DNA of 64,000 nt from Zeugodacus cucurbitae (lineage: Eukaryota; Arthropoda; Insecta; Diptera; Tephritidae): contig NC_071669.1 of the NCBI RefSeq assembly GCF_028554725.1, positions 51,391,001 to 51,455,000 of the forward strand, given 5' to 3'. The translations under genes were made by a program, and so were the position numbers. The notes under the pieces were generated by a model that worked only from the letters and a program-made list of their open reading frames with translations, was not told where the DNA came from and made no database searches. Positions 1 through 12,420 of this stretch are shown piece after piece (within the stretch, counting starts at the first letter, position 1; the number at the start of each line of letters is the position of its first letter).

Positions 1-576
1 AGTAAAAGAAGTACACATATTTTGGGATCATTTTATTAAAATTAAGAAATGCATGCATTAGACACCACATATTTAATGAGGACTTAAGCCTCTGTGAAAG
101 GATCCTAATATGTATTGGATTGAGATTCAACATATATCCTAGAATTTTTAGACTTTTCAGATTACCAAATTCATTCGAATAGTAATTTAATATCCAAATT
201 GATACTTTTTCAGTCGGGGAATTCCCGGAAAATCATTGACAAGAAATATATTTTCCTACAGGGAATTAGAACCCACCATAACACACGTGCGCTGCCTTTG
301 CTATTAGCGCCTATTATCTCGCCACACTCTCACTCACTCGCTCGCTGACAAAGCCAAAGTCTTTGATTGATTTGTGTCATTGTGTGTGCTGATGTGATGA
401 GGCACTCACTGTGCAAATACAAACAGTCAGTGTCTTCAACAATGCAAACTGTCTTATTTACTCGTATTTCAAACTATTACTGTTTTCCTACGCTTTTATC
501 ATTTTTTGGTTTAGCCTTCTTGGCCACATTAATGGTGCGGAGCGCAACTCTTTGTTTACAGTTGCTTACAGATATA

Positions 577-977
577 CGAGGGTGAGTTGAAAAGTTTGTG
601 GTTTTGGAATTTTTTGAATAAAATAAAGTGTTCAAATGCAACGCTGGTTCGATCATTTTTGGCAATAAACTGCCGTAGTATAACATCCAGAAAACATGGC
701 CTTAAGCCATTCTGGTCAAAATAGAGATTATGCAGAGCAAGATATTCTCTTTTTTTCTGTAGCAAAATCAAATAAGGTAAGAATAAACGACTATAAGCTG
801 GTATTATACGGAGATCTTGTACAAATATGACGAACATTTTCTTCGAAATGGGTTGAAAACATTGGAAAAACTCGTAGTAAAAGTTCAGAACCATCTTTAA
901 TATTTAGAAAATCCACTTAGTGATGAAAACCTGAGCTTTTGAATATCAAAGCTCAGTAGTCTAACAAACCACCCTCG
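577..977. mobile_element. Short mariner-like element with terminal inverted repeats and TA target site
   Basis: The ends read CGAGGGTGAGTTGAAAAG on the left and, on the reverse strand, CGAGGGTGGTTTGTTAG on the right, each flanked by TA (575-576 and 978-979). The CGAGGGT start and the TTGAAAAGTT subterminal run are typical of mariner ends. About 400 bp lie between them. No transposase motif survives; the minus strand near the left end resembles mariner 3' UTR. Probably a deletion derivative. Confidence 0.6.
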
Positions 978-1401
978 TAACCTTGTAAACTTCTATGTAT
1001 GTATATATATTTTGCTTTCAAGCATTCCTCCTATCCTATTACATTCTGTGCAAACATTTACTATTTTCTCGAGAAAAACAAAATCACTTTTCGCTGCCAT
1101 GAAAGCGCGGTCATGTGGCTAATCGTGGATGTGTTTACAAAAAATGACACAACTCAAATTACTCCAATATATATACATACCGACGCACTCGTGAAGTTGC
1201 GCATAAGTACTGGGCTGCTGACTATTAAACAACGAGTAGTTACTCAATTGGAGTGACCTTTTTAATACCCTCGCCACATGCTGCATAGAGTAAAATGTTT
1301 TTGTACAACTAACGGATAAGAAAGTATATTATTATATAATTAGATATAAGATCATTCCCATACTTTTGAGGAGCGGGTATGCTATCATCCAATAGAAGTT
1401 T

Positions 1402-1603
1402 TGAGGTGTGTTCAAAAAATAACGGGAATTTTGGATTTTTTTAATATTTATTCATTCGACTTTCGTGCTTTCAGCGATATCTTGTATGCACTCTTTATTT
1501 TTGGAACTAGAAAAAAGTCACACGGATCAGGCGAATAAGGGGGCTGGGGCATCGTTACGAAATTGTTTTTAGCCAAGAATTCACGAACAAACAACGAAAT
1601 ATG
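1402..1603 (-). pseudogene. Mariner transposase C-terminal fragment with 3' end
   Basis: Read on the minus strand, 1603-1500 gives a REFLAKNNFVTMPQPPYSPD segment followed by PCDFFLVPK, the block around the third catalytic aspartate of mariner-type transposases. Two residues normally between SPD and PCD are missing, so even this fragment is damaged. The coding sequence stops soon after, and the segment ends near 1402 with the mariner-like terminus GAGGTGTGTTCAAAAAATAA. No N-terminal half was recognised to the right. Confidence 0.6.
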
Positions 1604-2959
1604 GTCTTGCCCTTTTTAACATACTTTTAGGAGAACTATGCATATGATCCTTTTTAAGCATTGTTAGAAAATTGAAAAAATTAACGGTTCAATTGACTTA
1701 GGAATGGGTAATTCAAGTATTAATGGAGCATTCGAAGCGAATTGTTATAGACAATAATTCAGATATGGCTACATTGGTCTCTTGTGAGGCTACCTTTAAT
1801 TCGGTTCAAGCCGTATTCAGTCATTCTTACTGCTTTCCTTCGCAACAATTTTTATTATAAAAAGAAATATTACGCGAAAATACCCTTTTATTCGACAGAA
1901 GCGCAGAAGAAGTATCTTCTTTACAATTTTTTTAGAGTATCGCTATAAAAATACCTCCTAACCTTAAAACTCTTAATCAAAGCTAACTGTATTAGCAAAC
2001 GTAAATGTTATCAAAGAGTAAGAGCGAGTGGTATGCAGTGAGTAAGTCGTCGTCTTAATGTCACTACAATTTAGCTAACGTAATAAGTCGACAAGTGTTT
2101 CCAATCCAATTCAGCGCGAGTACACGAGTCATACGAACCACATGTGTATATGTATCTGTAGTATATATGGGTGATATGTATGACTATTTGTCATGATAGC
2201 GTAATAGTAGGACAGGCAATGCGAATGTGTGAATGTATTGAATAAAATTCTTTGGCTCCAGTCAGTCGGGCACCGTTGCTACGGAAACAACTATAAAACG
2301 TGGCATTTTCATAGCCAACAATTGCAACAACAACAACAGCAATGAAGACGACACGTAAAAGTAAGTTGCCAAGTCCATAAAGTCTGAATGAAATGCATGA
2401 GGATTGGTGCTGGCACATCACTGTGAATGGTGAGTAGACGACTCCCGACGAACGCAGGCGGAACTATAAATTGCATGAGGCAAGCGCCTCCACATACAAC
2501 ATATAGTAACAGAGGCTACAAGTACTAGGTCTATATGTATAGTATGCAAGTGCAAATGCACACACTTGGCGGTATATGAAAATATATGTATGTATGTACT
2601 AGATAGATATAAAGTATACAGTAGGTTGTGAAAGTGCTAGGCACTTGAAAGATTTCTTGTTTGTACGCCTAATGCAACACCCACAGCTCGGCTGCCACTA
2701 GTTTTTCTATTAGTCATGTGTACATATGTCTTGTTACACCAATATGACTAAAGTTCATGACTGGTTTAACTTACAAAGAAATGCGGAAAAGAATTCGGCA
2801 ACATACTAAGTTCGAATTTTTAAATTAAGTTTTTATAAGTAGATCAGAAAATCATATATAATTCCGCTGCGCGCCTAAATGTAGGCAACATTTAAAAATA
2901 TTGTAGCTTATGACTCCACAGGGCGGCAAAGCGCCACAATGAGATTCTTCCATTTATTT

Positions 2960-3340
2960 AGATCTTGTGCTAGCCTCTTGAATTGACTGCAACTTTTTTG
3001 GACTTTAATTATTACGATTTCCAAATTTCTTCTTTCGATAAGATAGATATCTTTCCTTAGACTGCCTTATGGATTTCAGTCGATAGTGTTCTGGGTGATT
3101 GTAGCTGGATCTTGTCTCAGAACATGCTCCAATGCTCAGGTAGCTCCAATTTCTTTTCAGAATTTCGGCTCACAGGGATGTTTGGTTTATGCGTGACCAG
3201 AAGCCCGTTTTAGAAACGGTGACAGGCCAGAAAATATGGCAAATGTTTCAAAGTCATTGATTTATGAAAACTTGCAGCTTTTGGATGTCAGAGACTACAA
3301 TATTCCATGTTTCCCAACCGCATAGAAGGGTTGAATGAAC
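2960..3340 (-). mobile_element. Decayed non-LTR retrotransposon (LINE), end of the reverse transcriptase ORF
   Basis: On the minus strand the translation contains LLCGWETWNI, then a stretch like KLQVFINQ, WPVTVSKTGFWSRINQ and EILKRNWSYL, matching in order the region after the polymerase domain of non-LTR reverse transcriptases (LLYGCETW / LQTFINRCLR / WP..ISN..LW.RTNQ / RKW.WIGHTLR). Several stops break it, so it is an old fragment. The clade was not assigned. Confidence 0.55.
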
Positions 3341-6300
3341 ATTGGGGAGATCAGCAATGGAAAAGCGAATATTTAGCTGTCATCCGATTGTCAACCTCAC
3401 CTATCCGCGGTACCCGCTGTCTGGTTAGCAAAAGAGGCTCTGGCGACCAAGTAAAGGCGGTATAACCTTGTCATATGCATCGAAAAAACTGGGATGCAAA
3501 GTAAAGAATACGCCAACTTTTCGATTACTCAATCAATCAATCTAGGAGTTATTATAAAATTCTGAACTAGAACCCGAGTAAGCATAGCTTAGATCTGAAA
3601 CAATGAATTCGAAAAAAATTAAATCTTAAGGATTAGAGCGCGACTCCATATCAAGGTTTCGGTGCCTTATTAGACCAATTATACTATATAACTCATGATA
3701 CCTAATTTGAGTACCGAATTAACTCCAGATAGTAATCAAATATTTTAGAATTCTAAATAAATTTAAATATAAATAATAGCTCATTAATTTGTTAGGGAAT
3801 GTCAGGAGTGCCCTATATGAACTTGGATACACCCAGCTGCAAAGCTAGGAAGAATAATCAAATGACTCAAGGAAGAATATCTGGAAATAGTTTTTGATTT
3901 AGTGATTCTGAACACGATTCCGTCTGCCATTTAGAATCGATTAGCGCAAATGGGAGAAACGCGGTCAGTCAATACACATATAACTGTATGTATGAGTGTT
4001 CCAATTCGAATTGCACTTCTTGATTAAGCAATGCTCCGCCATTCACAATATGTTTTCGAATATGACAACATTGTTGTACATATTTATATGTCCGTACGTA
4101 CATACAAATTTATATGGTTTGAGTTGGGCGTTTGCCGTTCAATGAACAGTGGAATCAAGTCAAGATTTTCCACACAACAAAGACAGTCTTTTATTAATAT
4201 AATATTTATTTATTTATTTAATTGAGAATGGACATTTATGCAGCTCGAGGCAAATGCCGCGTAAATAGTCATGCGAACGAATGAGCTGGTGTGATGATTT
4301 ACTGACGTAATCAATGGCATTTCATTTAATGCAGTTTCAACACGCTAACATTGACGTTTGGCAGAATAATGTGGTAACGGGTGGTTCTATGATTAAATTG
4401 ATTAAATTTTTAATATTACGAATTTCACATTTCGATATGAATATACCTTTTTTGCCTTGGAAGATGCTCTTAGAAGAGTAGGTAACGGCTGGTTAATAAT
4501 AATATCACTTTTAAGTATTTAAACCGTGGTATATCTGACTTTTTCAGGGTACCTGATCGGCCCGAGGACATTTATATACCTTTCATACATATTCGAAAGC
4601 ATAGCGTCCAAATTAAACAATTTAAAAATTGTGGGTCACTCCTATATATAGTATCAATCATACACAGAAACAATTGTATAATTTTCAATAATCCTCAACC
4701 ACAAACGATTGTCACTGTCGGTTTGACTGGAAGTATGTACCCTATATACAGAAGCATAAAGCCACTAACCACTATATTCATGTGATTGACAGTAAAGGGT
4801 GCTCCAAGATGAAAACTGAGATATAATTTTTTACTAATTTTTATGCTATAAATTTAAAATAATTTTTAAAAGATTTATATAGGTTGTTTCAAGATGAATA
4901 GATAGTATAGTTGTCAATATTTTAATTTTTATTAATAAAAAATAATATTTTATAAAAAAAAAATAATTTGGAATTAAGGAAGTAAGTCCATGTAAAATTT
5001 TCAAAAAAAAATTTTTTTTTTGTGATGAACTGAAAATATATTATATTGAGCGTATACTGAAGAGAGGAAAAATAAATCTCAAATATTGACTCAAAAAGTT
5101 ATTGACCGATTTTTTTGAAATTCAAATTCAAATTCAAATAATTACGTTAAGACGAAAGGTAAAAAGAAAATAAAACTCTAGAAAGATTCAATAAATTGTT
5201 TAAAAAGATTAAAAAGGCATACAATTATTTTATTACCTTCATAAATATTAAAAAAAATAAATGTTTAGGCTTTGAAATTGACTCAATATCATTTCTCAAT
5301 TCAATCGAAGGAAAGTTAGGCACTAAAAAGTGCTCAGAAAGTGCTACTGAATTTTTATTTAGATTTTGTTTTACAAATTTTTAAAATTATTAAATTAAAT
5401 TTATAGAATTTTTGTACTTAAATATGAATTTATTTATTTATTTAGCTTTTTACAATATTTTAAAATAATTTAAACACATAAAATCACCTATTCAAACACG
5501 CTCTACTCAATACTCCTTATTACACTAACACACCGATGAGCAGTTCAGCTTGCCGCTCCCGCTATAAAACTGCATGCACACATACAAACATACATACACG
5601 CATGTAAGACAGCTTACTATTTTTAGCTTGATGGGCGTATTTTTTTATGTTTTTATCACACGCTCATTTGTTATCAGCTGTGCAAAGCAAACAACCATAT
5701 GCGTATATATGTATGTTTGTGTGTGTATGTAGTGTATAATTATAGCAAGAATTCTTTCTGGATTGAATAGAGTTATTCATAAAATTTATATTTCATATTA
5801 TAGGGAGGGAACCCCTACATATTTATGCAGATACACAGTCACATACATACGTACATAGAGATAAGTCCAGTTGTGTATGTAAATATGTGCGAAAAAACTG
5901 CATAAATAATATATATATACTATATATATGAAAAGGTGTGTATGTTCACAAACAAAGCCATTTGATAATGAAAAAGAGCGAATACGTGAAACAAAATCAG
6001 ACAGACACACACAATCAGAAAGCGGCTATGACTAATCGACGCCGCAGACAACGTGATGGGGCTATGAATTGGCTTCAATATTTGTGAGTTGCTTCACGCA
6101 AAAACGCTGCACTCAAAAGGGTATAAGGAAAAGTAAATAAAAATAAAAATTCGAATTGCTTACACAATTTTACGATATTTTTTGTATTTTGTATGCGTTA
6201 GTAATGAAAGCAAAAATGTACTCGTAAATGAGGACGCCTGTAAAAATGTGTCTGTGTGCGTTTGTGTTTATATCAGGCGTAAAATTCGGGTTAAACAGTA

Positions 6301-9300
6301 AATTGACAGACACCTATAGACAGTTCAACGGCATTTAAGACCTTAAGTTATGGGGACGTGATCTGATTGGAGATAGTAGACTTAAGGAAGACACGCTAGA
6401 TAAACGACATCCGGTCTAATATATATAAATATATATACTAGATTAGCGTCAATGGCTTGAAGAATTTTGAAAAAATTTACATTTTATTTTGCGTTTGAAT
6501 TTTGAATCACTGTCACATAGTAATATAGTAATCGAACTCTAAATTTTTGGACTCTTATTTGATTGGTTGATTGAGAAAAACAACACGGTGTATGCCACAA
6601 ACAGTTTCTTCAAAGTAAATTTAGTAATATTTACATCCAATACTTAAAAAAGTTCCAAAAACAAGTTTTATTGACTATTGAATTAAAGACAAATTCATAT
6701 AAAAAGCTTATTTTTTATTTTTTATTACTGAAAAGACATCCAAGATACTCTTCTCAGACTCTTAAAGGCACATTCTCACTTCACAATTGTTGTAAAAGTT
6801 AAACAATTCATCTTATTTGAAAATAAACGGAGGAAGGTGAAGAATGAAGGAACAGAAGAAGAAACTTCTTTACACGTTCAATTAACCCCACACATCTAAC
6901 ACCCTTCCCCTTTTGGTCCGATCCGTCGAAACAGATCGTTCACGTTCGCCGGTTAACCGCAACAACAATAATAATGAAGAAACGGCTAAAGGAGGGGAAA
7001 GGTAACTAAAAAGAACCCTGGATTTTTATCCAACCAAATATGCTAATCGGCTGCATAGCACAAAATTATTTGGATAATATTTTCTGTCTATACAACCACA
7101 ATAATAGATTAACAAAAAAGACACTAGAAAGGACGTCATTCTTCCAGTGCCTATATTAACCCTCCCTGAAATAGGTATTTTAAAGAAAATATTCTTTGAA
7201 AAATTTTAAAAAGATTCTGTAGAATTTTCTGCTAGTAGTCTCTAAATGCATTTATGTATTTTAGTACATTTCTTTTTTTTGTATTTTTTCTACTACTTGT
7301 ACCACTATTTGTAGATTAAAGCAATCTCGTGACTATAATGCTTAGGTGTGAATTTTTCAAGAGCATGATTATTTTCAAAGCGCCCCACATTTGTTTACTA
7401 TTTATTAAGTAGCTTAATGGATATGTGTGTAAGAACCTGCTATTCTTAAATCATTAAAATAAAGTATAAAGTTTATATATATACTTATATGTATGTATAT
7501 ATGTAGATTAGCCAAAAAGTCACGAAAGAGTAAGAGCTTTGTCTGCGCTAAAATTCTACGCCCACACGTAGACACATATTTAGACTACTCGTAGTTGAAA
7601 AACTAGTTCACGCATATCGCTTACATAGTCGTAAAGTATTTAAATTGCGTTTGCAAAATAAAAGAAATACAGACACACACGTCACTACGTACATAACTTG
7701 TTTACGAAATAATTTTACTTCACATCAACATAATGCCACTTAAAAAATGTGAAACGCAAATAAAAGGCGCGAGAGTTTTATCAACACATGGCAGAAAAAA
7801 CTGGAGTAAAAGAATAAAACAAAAAGTTTAAACACATTCCAAAACCATGAAGTGTGATGATATCAAAAGTAAGCAGCATTTTTGCTTTATTACACTTCAT
7901 TAAAGTTTGGAACACAATACATATGAACACACTACACATGTATGATGAAATATCAGAACAAATTTGTTTTCCATTTTTAGTTATGATTAAGCCCACACAT
8001 TTAAGCATATTTGTGGATTGAATCAGTGCACATCAGAACAGTGTGAACGATCTACAATGTTATAATATTCACATTTCTACGACACACGAATCCAACTGAG
8101 GACTGTTATCTTAGCGAAACTCCTCAAAATTGGAAATGTCAATATGCTTTACGGAGGCTTGTTATTTAACCAAAAATCAGTGTTTATAAATAGTGTTCTA
8201 TTAAAACCTTTATAATCATACAAACAATTTAATAGAAAAAATTATACTGTATAAAAATAACAGTAAATGTTTGCGATTTCAGAATGTCGTTCAACTGCTT
8301 TTATATTTGCTTGATAAGGTTCCAAGTTATTGGTTGATTCAGGGAATGCAAATCAAATATCAACAATTCTTCTGGAATTTCTCTAAAGAGTAATCACAGC
8401 GATAACTGGCCGACAACCATATTTACATAAATAAATAAATACTCGAATGTATTATCAGCAAAGACATATGCAATTAATGCGAAAATTTACTACATATTCG
8501 AAGTGGACCTTTATTGATTGAGCAATCTCTTCAAGCAAAAAAAAAATAAGGAAATTGCGTGGTAAAATTAAGTGATTTTGAAAAGAAATTAAAAATCTAG
8601 ATTAATAAACTCATTTACCTATAATTTAAAATGCTACGAACTCAAACTAAATTATCTAAATTTTATTAAATTATATTAAAACAATTAATTTAAACCTCAA
8701 ATTATTATTATTTTCAACAAACCGAAATACAAGATATGCGATCCAATTCTCAGCAAACAAACATGCAAAAAAAGAAAGTTATCATACTAAATTAATCAAC
8801 ATGTCTGTATGTATTTAAGCAAATATGTTCGTAATTATATAAAATTGCAAAGCTAGCTCAAAACTCTAAAGTAGAACATATTTTCACATACATAACCTCC
8901 ATGTACTTATGTATGCTTTTGTATGTACATTTATAAAGCATAAACTATCAGTCTACGTAATATACACACTCACATATGTATTTAAACAAATACGCTTAGT
9001 AAAACTTTTAAAACAAGCACAAAATATCTGTTTTCATGAAAATAATACCCATACATTTATGATTATAAATACATAAGTACCTACACATATATGTATATGT
9101 ATGTATGTACTATATCTGTAAAAAAAAACAGAACAAAATATAAAGATACAAATAAACGCAGAACACTGCTCACTGGCGAGTTCCAAACCCAAAGGCCAGT
9201 GAATAAACAAACAACCAGCTAGCAAAACGAAGCGAGTTAGACGAAACGGGTAGGCGGTAGAATTCGAGGCGGCCAAGTCAATTGAGGCACCGAAACGATG

Positions 9301-12014
9301 AGGTAATTCGTTGGTTTTTATCCAATAAACAGCGTATGTATGAGGCAGCAAACAAATAAATTTTTGACTATATATCAATTTTAGCACAAAATTATTGCTT
9401 TTGCTTGAGACAAGCTACATAAATGTGTATGATATTTATGCGAAATAACAAAATTTTGCATAACTTTAATTATTTAGTTTTGTCTAATGCACAATTTGTT
9501 GATTTATATATACATACATAATTTGCACAATAATTTAACTTCTACAATGCTTTATAATCACATGTCCTCACTTTTTATGTTTTTAAGTATATTAACAAAA
9601 CAAACTTCACTTTTATAGAGTACAACAATATACAAACCACAACACTGATTTACTTATTTAAATGAAGTCACTAATTTTGTGCAACTATAAAGTAAGCCGA
9701 CCCACACATAATTCTATTATTGATATTTAACACTTTATTATGTTTAGAAAATCACACAGACAGCTATGTATGTTACTTATGTAGATATTTTAGGTATTTC
9801 TCAAACACATGTCGATCAGAAATTTATTAATACACATTTCATAATTATATGGTATCAATTTAGATTTGCTGCCACAATGAGTAGAACCACATATTTTTCC
9901 TAAATCACCATATGTTTTATTTTCACAAACGCTGAATTGTGCTTGAATTCACTTATAACGTTTATATATATATATATACTATGTAAATACATAAGTACAA
10001 ATTACACTTTGCTACCAAAATTGCGTTTTGCGTACTCGTACCTTTTTTAGCTCACAATAAACTCTGTTTTTCCATCAGCACTAACAACTGTTGGATAATT
10101 GGCAAATTCTAATGTTATTCTTTAATTCTTTTTTTGCCTTGTTTAAATCAAATTAAAAAATTTTTAAACGTATTTTCACGCGCACCGTCTGCTTGTTGGA
10201 GCAGCTCACACCGTTTCTTCTATCGAACTGAGTTTAGCAAGCATAAATTTAGTATATCGCCACCAGTGCACCGTAGGCGAAACGAGCGCTAGCGCCTAGC
10301 CGGAGAGTAAAACATTAAATATTTATAAATAACTTTAGTTAGCATTTATACAGCATGTCAGAGTCATTCGCTCTATCTGCTCATCGGTGCTCACTAAAGA
10401 GTCTCTAATGGGGAACCTCAATGCTACAAGAGTTGATGACGATCATGCCGGTAAAATGTACGAAGTGTATTCATACATACATACAAAAATGCATAAATAC
10501 AAATGTGTGATGAAAGCACATTTGCTGCGCGAGCGCGAATGACTAATTTAAGTATTTATTGGTAAATTGAAAAATTTGTGGAGTAGCAAAACTATAGGGT
10601 AACGAAAGGAAGTAGTGAAATGTATGGATGCTTAATATGTCGAGTATTACTCATAGCAATTCAATGCATATTGCAGACGTTTTTGCGTTTATGACAATAA
10701 GATGTTAATCTTTAATGAAATACAATTGACAGACTCACATTTACACCATTTGCAGCACTTTGTTATTATAATTCAACAATCAATGTATTAACTATTATAT
10801 TTTAATCATTTTATGTGTATTATTTAATAAATAAAAACAGAAATAAAAGAATTTGTGTATTATTGTCAATAGATCGGAAATACATTTTCCAACAAGATAG
10901 GTGTGTATATCTTACTAAAAATAACCCAATTAGATTGGAACAATTTTATTTACATAGCAAAAGGTGTTCGTGGGTTTTGTTAGCTGCCCAAATCTTTCAC
11001 TAAATAGTTTTGAAGCATGCTGACGAATTGTCAATCATTAGCAGGATAAAAATTTATATTTTTGTCACCAGTAATATTTAGATTTATATTGATGTATACA
11101 TACACACATAGGTACATCTTCTCTATAAAGTTGTTAAATAAATGTAGTGCAAAACTTTAGGTTTTTATTTTTAATGAAGTCTGTGTTAAGTTTCAATGTA
11201 TAAATTAGACATAAATAAGTACATATACAAAATATATAATCGTTCTTACAGATGCAGCAATAAACATACAGATCTGTACATACATCCCTACACACGTACG
11301 TAGATCTCATGATTTTCTTATTGGTTTGTATGAAGCGCACTTTTTATCCTAAAACTTGTAAAATGTTTTCTTCATGCAAAACTCTACTATTATTACTGGA
11401 AGAACTCACAATATTATACCAATATAATTATTGTATATGCTTTGCATGTATTTACAACAATTTGTGAGGGATGATGCCACAAAAATCTGACCATCGGCAT
11501 TGTCAAGCAGCTGAACGTGAACTGCTTATATTTTGCACAAAAACTACACATAAAACACACAAATATACACTACTGAGTTCGCACAACATTAATTTACTTA
11601 AACTTACATGTATTTTCGAATACTACACGTTTAAAATCACTTAAATTGCATAAAATAAACACCTTTTCAGGATTCACTTCATTGCTGGAGAATAGAAAAA
11701 ACACACATACGCCCATTAGCAATGACTGCGCTGCTGTCAGATTGACAGCAAGGTGCCTTACCATATTTCTGTAAAAAAACAATGCACTGCGACATCTGTG
11801 TGTTCAATGTGTACTAAAACGCAATAATAAATATTATGGAGCGTACTAAAATTTAATTATTGCTTTGAAATTTGTTAACAACTAATATAATTAAAACGAC
11901 GATTGTTTTTTTCAATTATGGTTCATTAGTTGTAATATAATATAATTTGCTCTTACCCCCATTTTGAAATCAATCTAAAGCTTTTTCTTGACTTTCAATG
12001 TTGTTGTGCTCATT
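3341..12014. other. Long AT-rich non-coding stretch
   Basis: Apart from the element fragment at 4974, no gene, RNA or clear transposon was recognised. Many ATGTATGTATG-type runs occur (for example 5700-5730, 7480-7505, 9080-9110). Higher-GC patches at 6890-6990, 9160-9320 and 10180-10310 have no stops-free coding pattern and could be promoter, enhancer or untranslated exon sequence. Confidence 0.45.
4974..5115. mobile_element. Truncated copy of a TTAA-flanked short inverted-repeat element
   Basis: From TTAA at 4974 the sequence follows, with small changes, the reverse strand of the right arm of the element at 29330-29667: the AAGTCCATGTAAAATTTTCA end, a poly-A/T stretch, GTATACTGA with GAGAGGAAA, then a jump to AAAAAGTTATTGACCGATTT. 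It is therefore an internally deleted copy; its second end was not found. Confidence 0.55.
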
Positions 12015-12420
12015 GTTGTTGTTATAACGATTCTCCAGACCACAGTTGAAAAGGAAAGTAAAAATTTACAGGTTATCTAACGTTAAGCCCAGGTAACGAA
12101 CCTTTTTCGACAGGGTCGCACCGTAGAGAGAGTGGTGTTAGATGAGTCGGAAGTGTTGGGCATAAAAAGATATGGTTAGTATCATGCGGGGATTCGTTGC
12201 ATGCACTATATATATTCGGTATGTCAGGGTCTATTTTGGATAAGTAGGAGTTTAACCTGCAGCAATACCCAGCATGAAGTCTCGCTAGGGTCGCTCTTGT
12301 TTCACGAGGCAACTCGAGTTCTTCGTCTGCAATAGGCAGGGAATTGATTCCAAGAACGACTTTTATTGGGAGGGAGTCAAGGAAGCTGTTAATTGCTACA
12401 CTGAATGGCGTTTAACGCAT
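12015..12420 (-). mobile_element. Jockey-like LINE fragment, C-terminal cysteine motif and 3' tail
   Basis: On the minus strand 12312-12073 encodes LPRETRATLARL-HAGYC-RLNSYLSKIDPDIPN, then a C..C-H-C cluster (SACNESPHDTNHIFLCP) and LTPLSLRCDPVE. This is the conserved C-terminus downstream of RNase H in many insect jockey-type elements. A stop follows, then the tail runs into CGTTATAACAACAACAA on the minus strand (about 12030-12012), which looks like the 3' end. Upstream codons (KVVLGINSLPIADEELEL) extend to about 12380 but decay further right. Confidence 0.65.

Larger units (their letters stand above)
1..2959. other. Non-coding stretch with two mariner relics
   Basis: No gene supported apart from the relics listed. 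A somewhat GC-richer patch with CTCACTCACTCGCTCGCTGA lies at 328-347. A fragment near 1261-1390 (ATACCCTCGCCACATG) resembles the end of the dispersed repeat at 20760. Near 2290-2360 a TATAAAA is followed by an ATG and a GTAAGT site, discussed as a finding. Confidence 0.5.

Noticed and set aside
9034..9387. 117-codon minus-strand open frame
   Set aside because: No domain and runs into repetitive ATGTATG sequence; probably chance.
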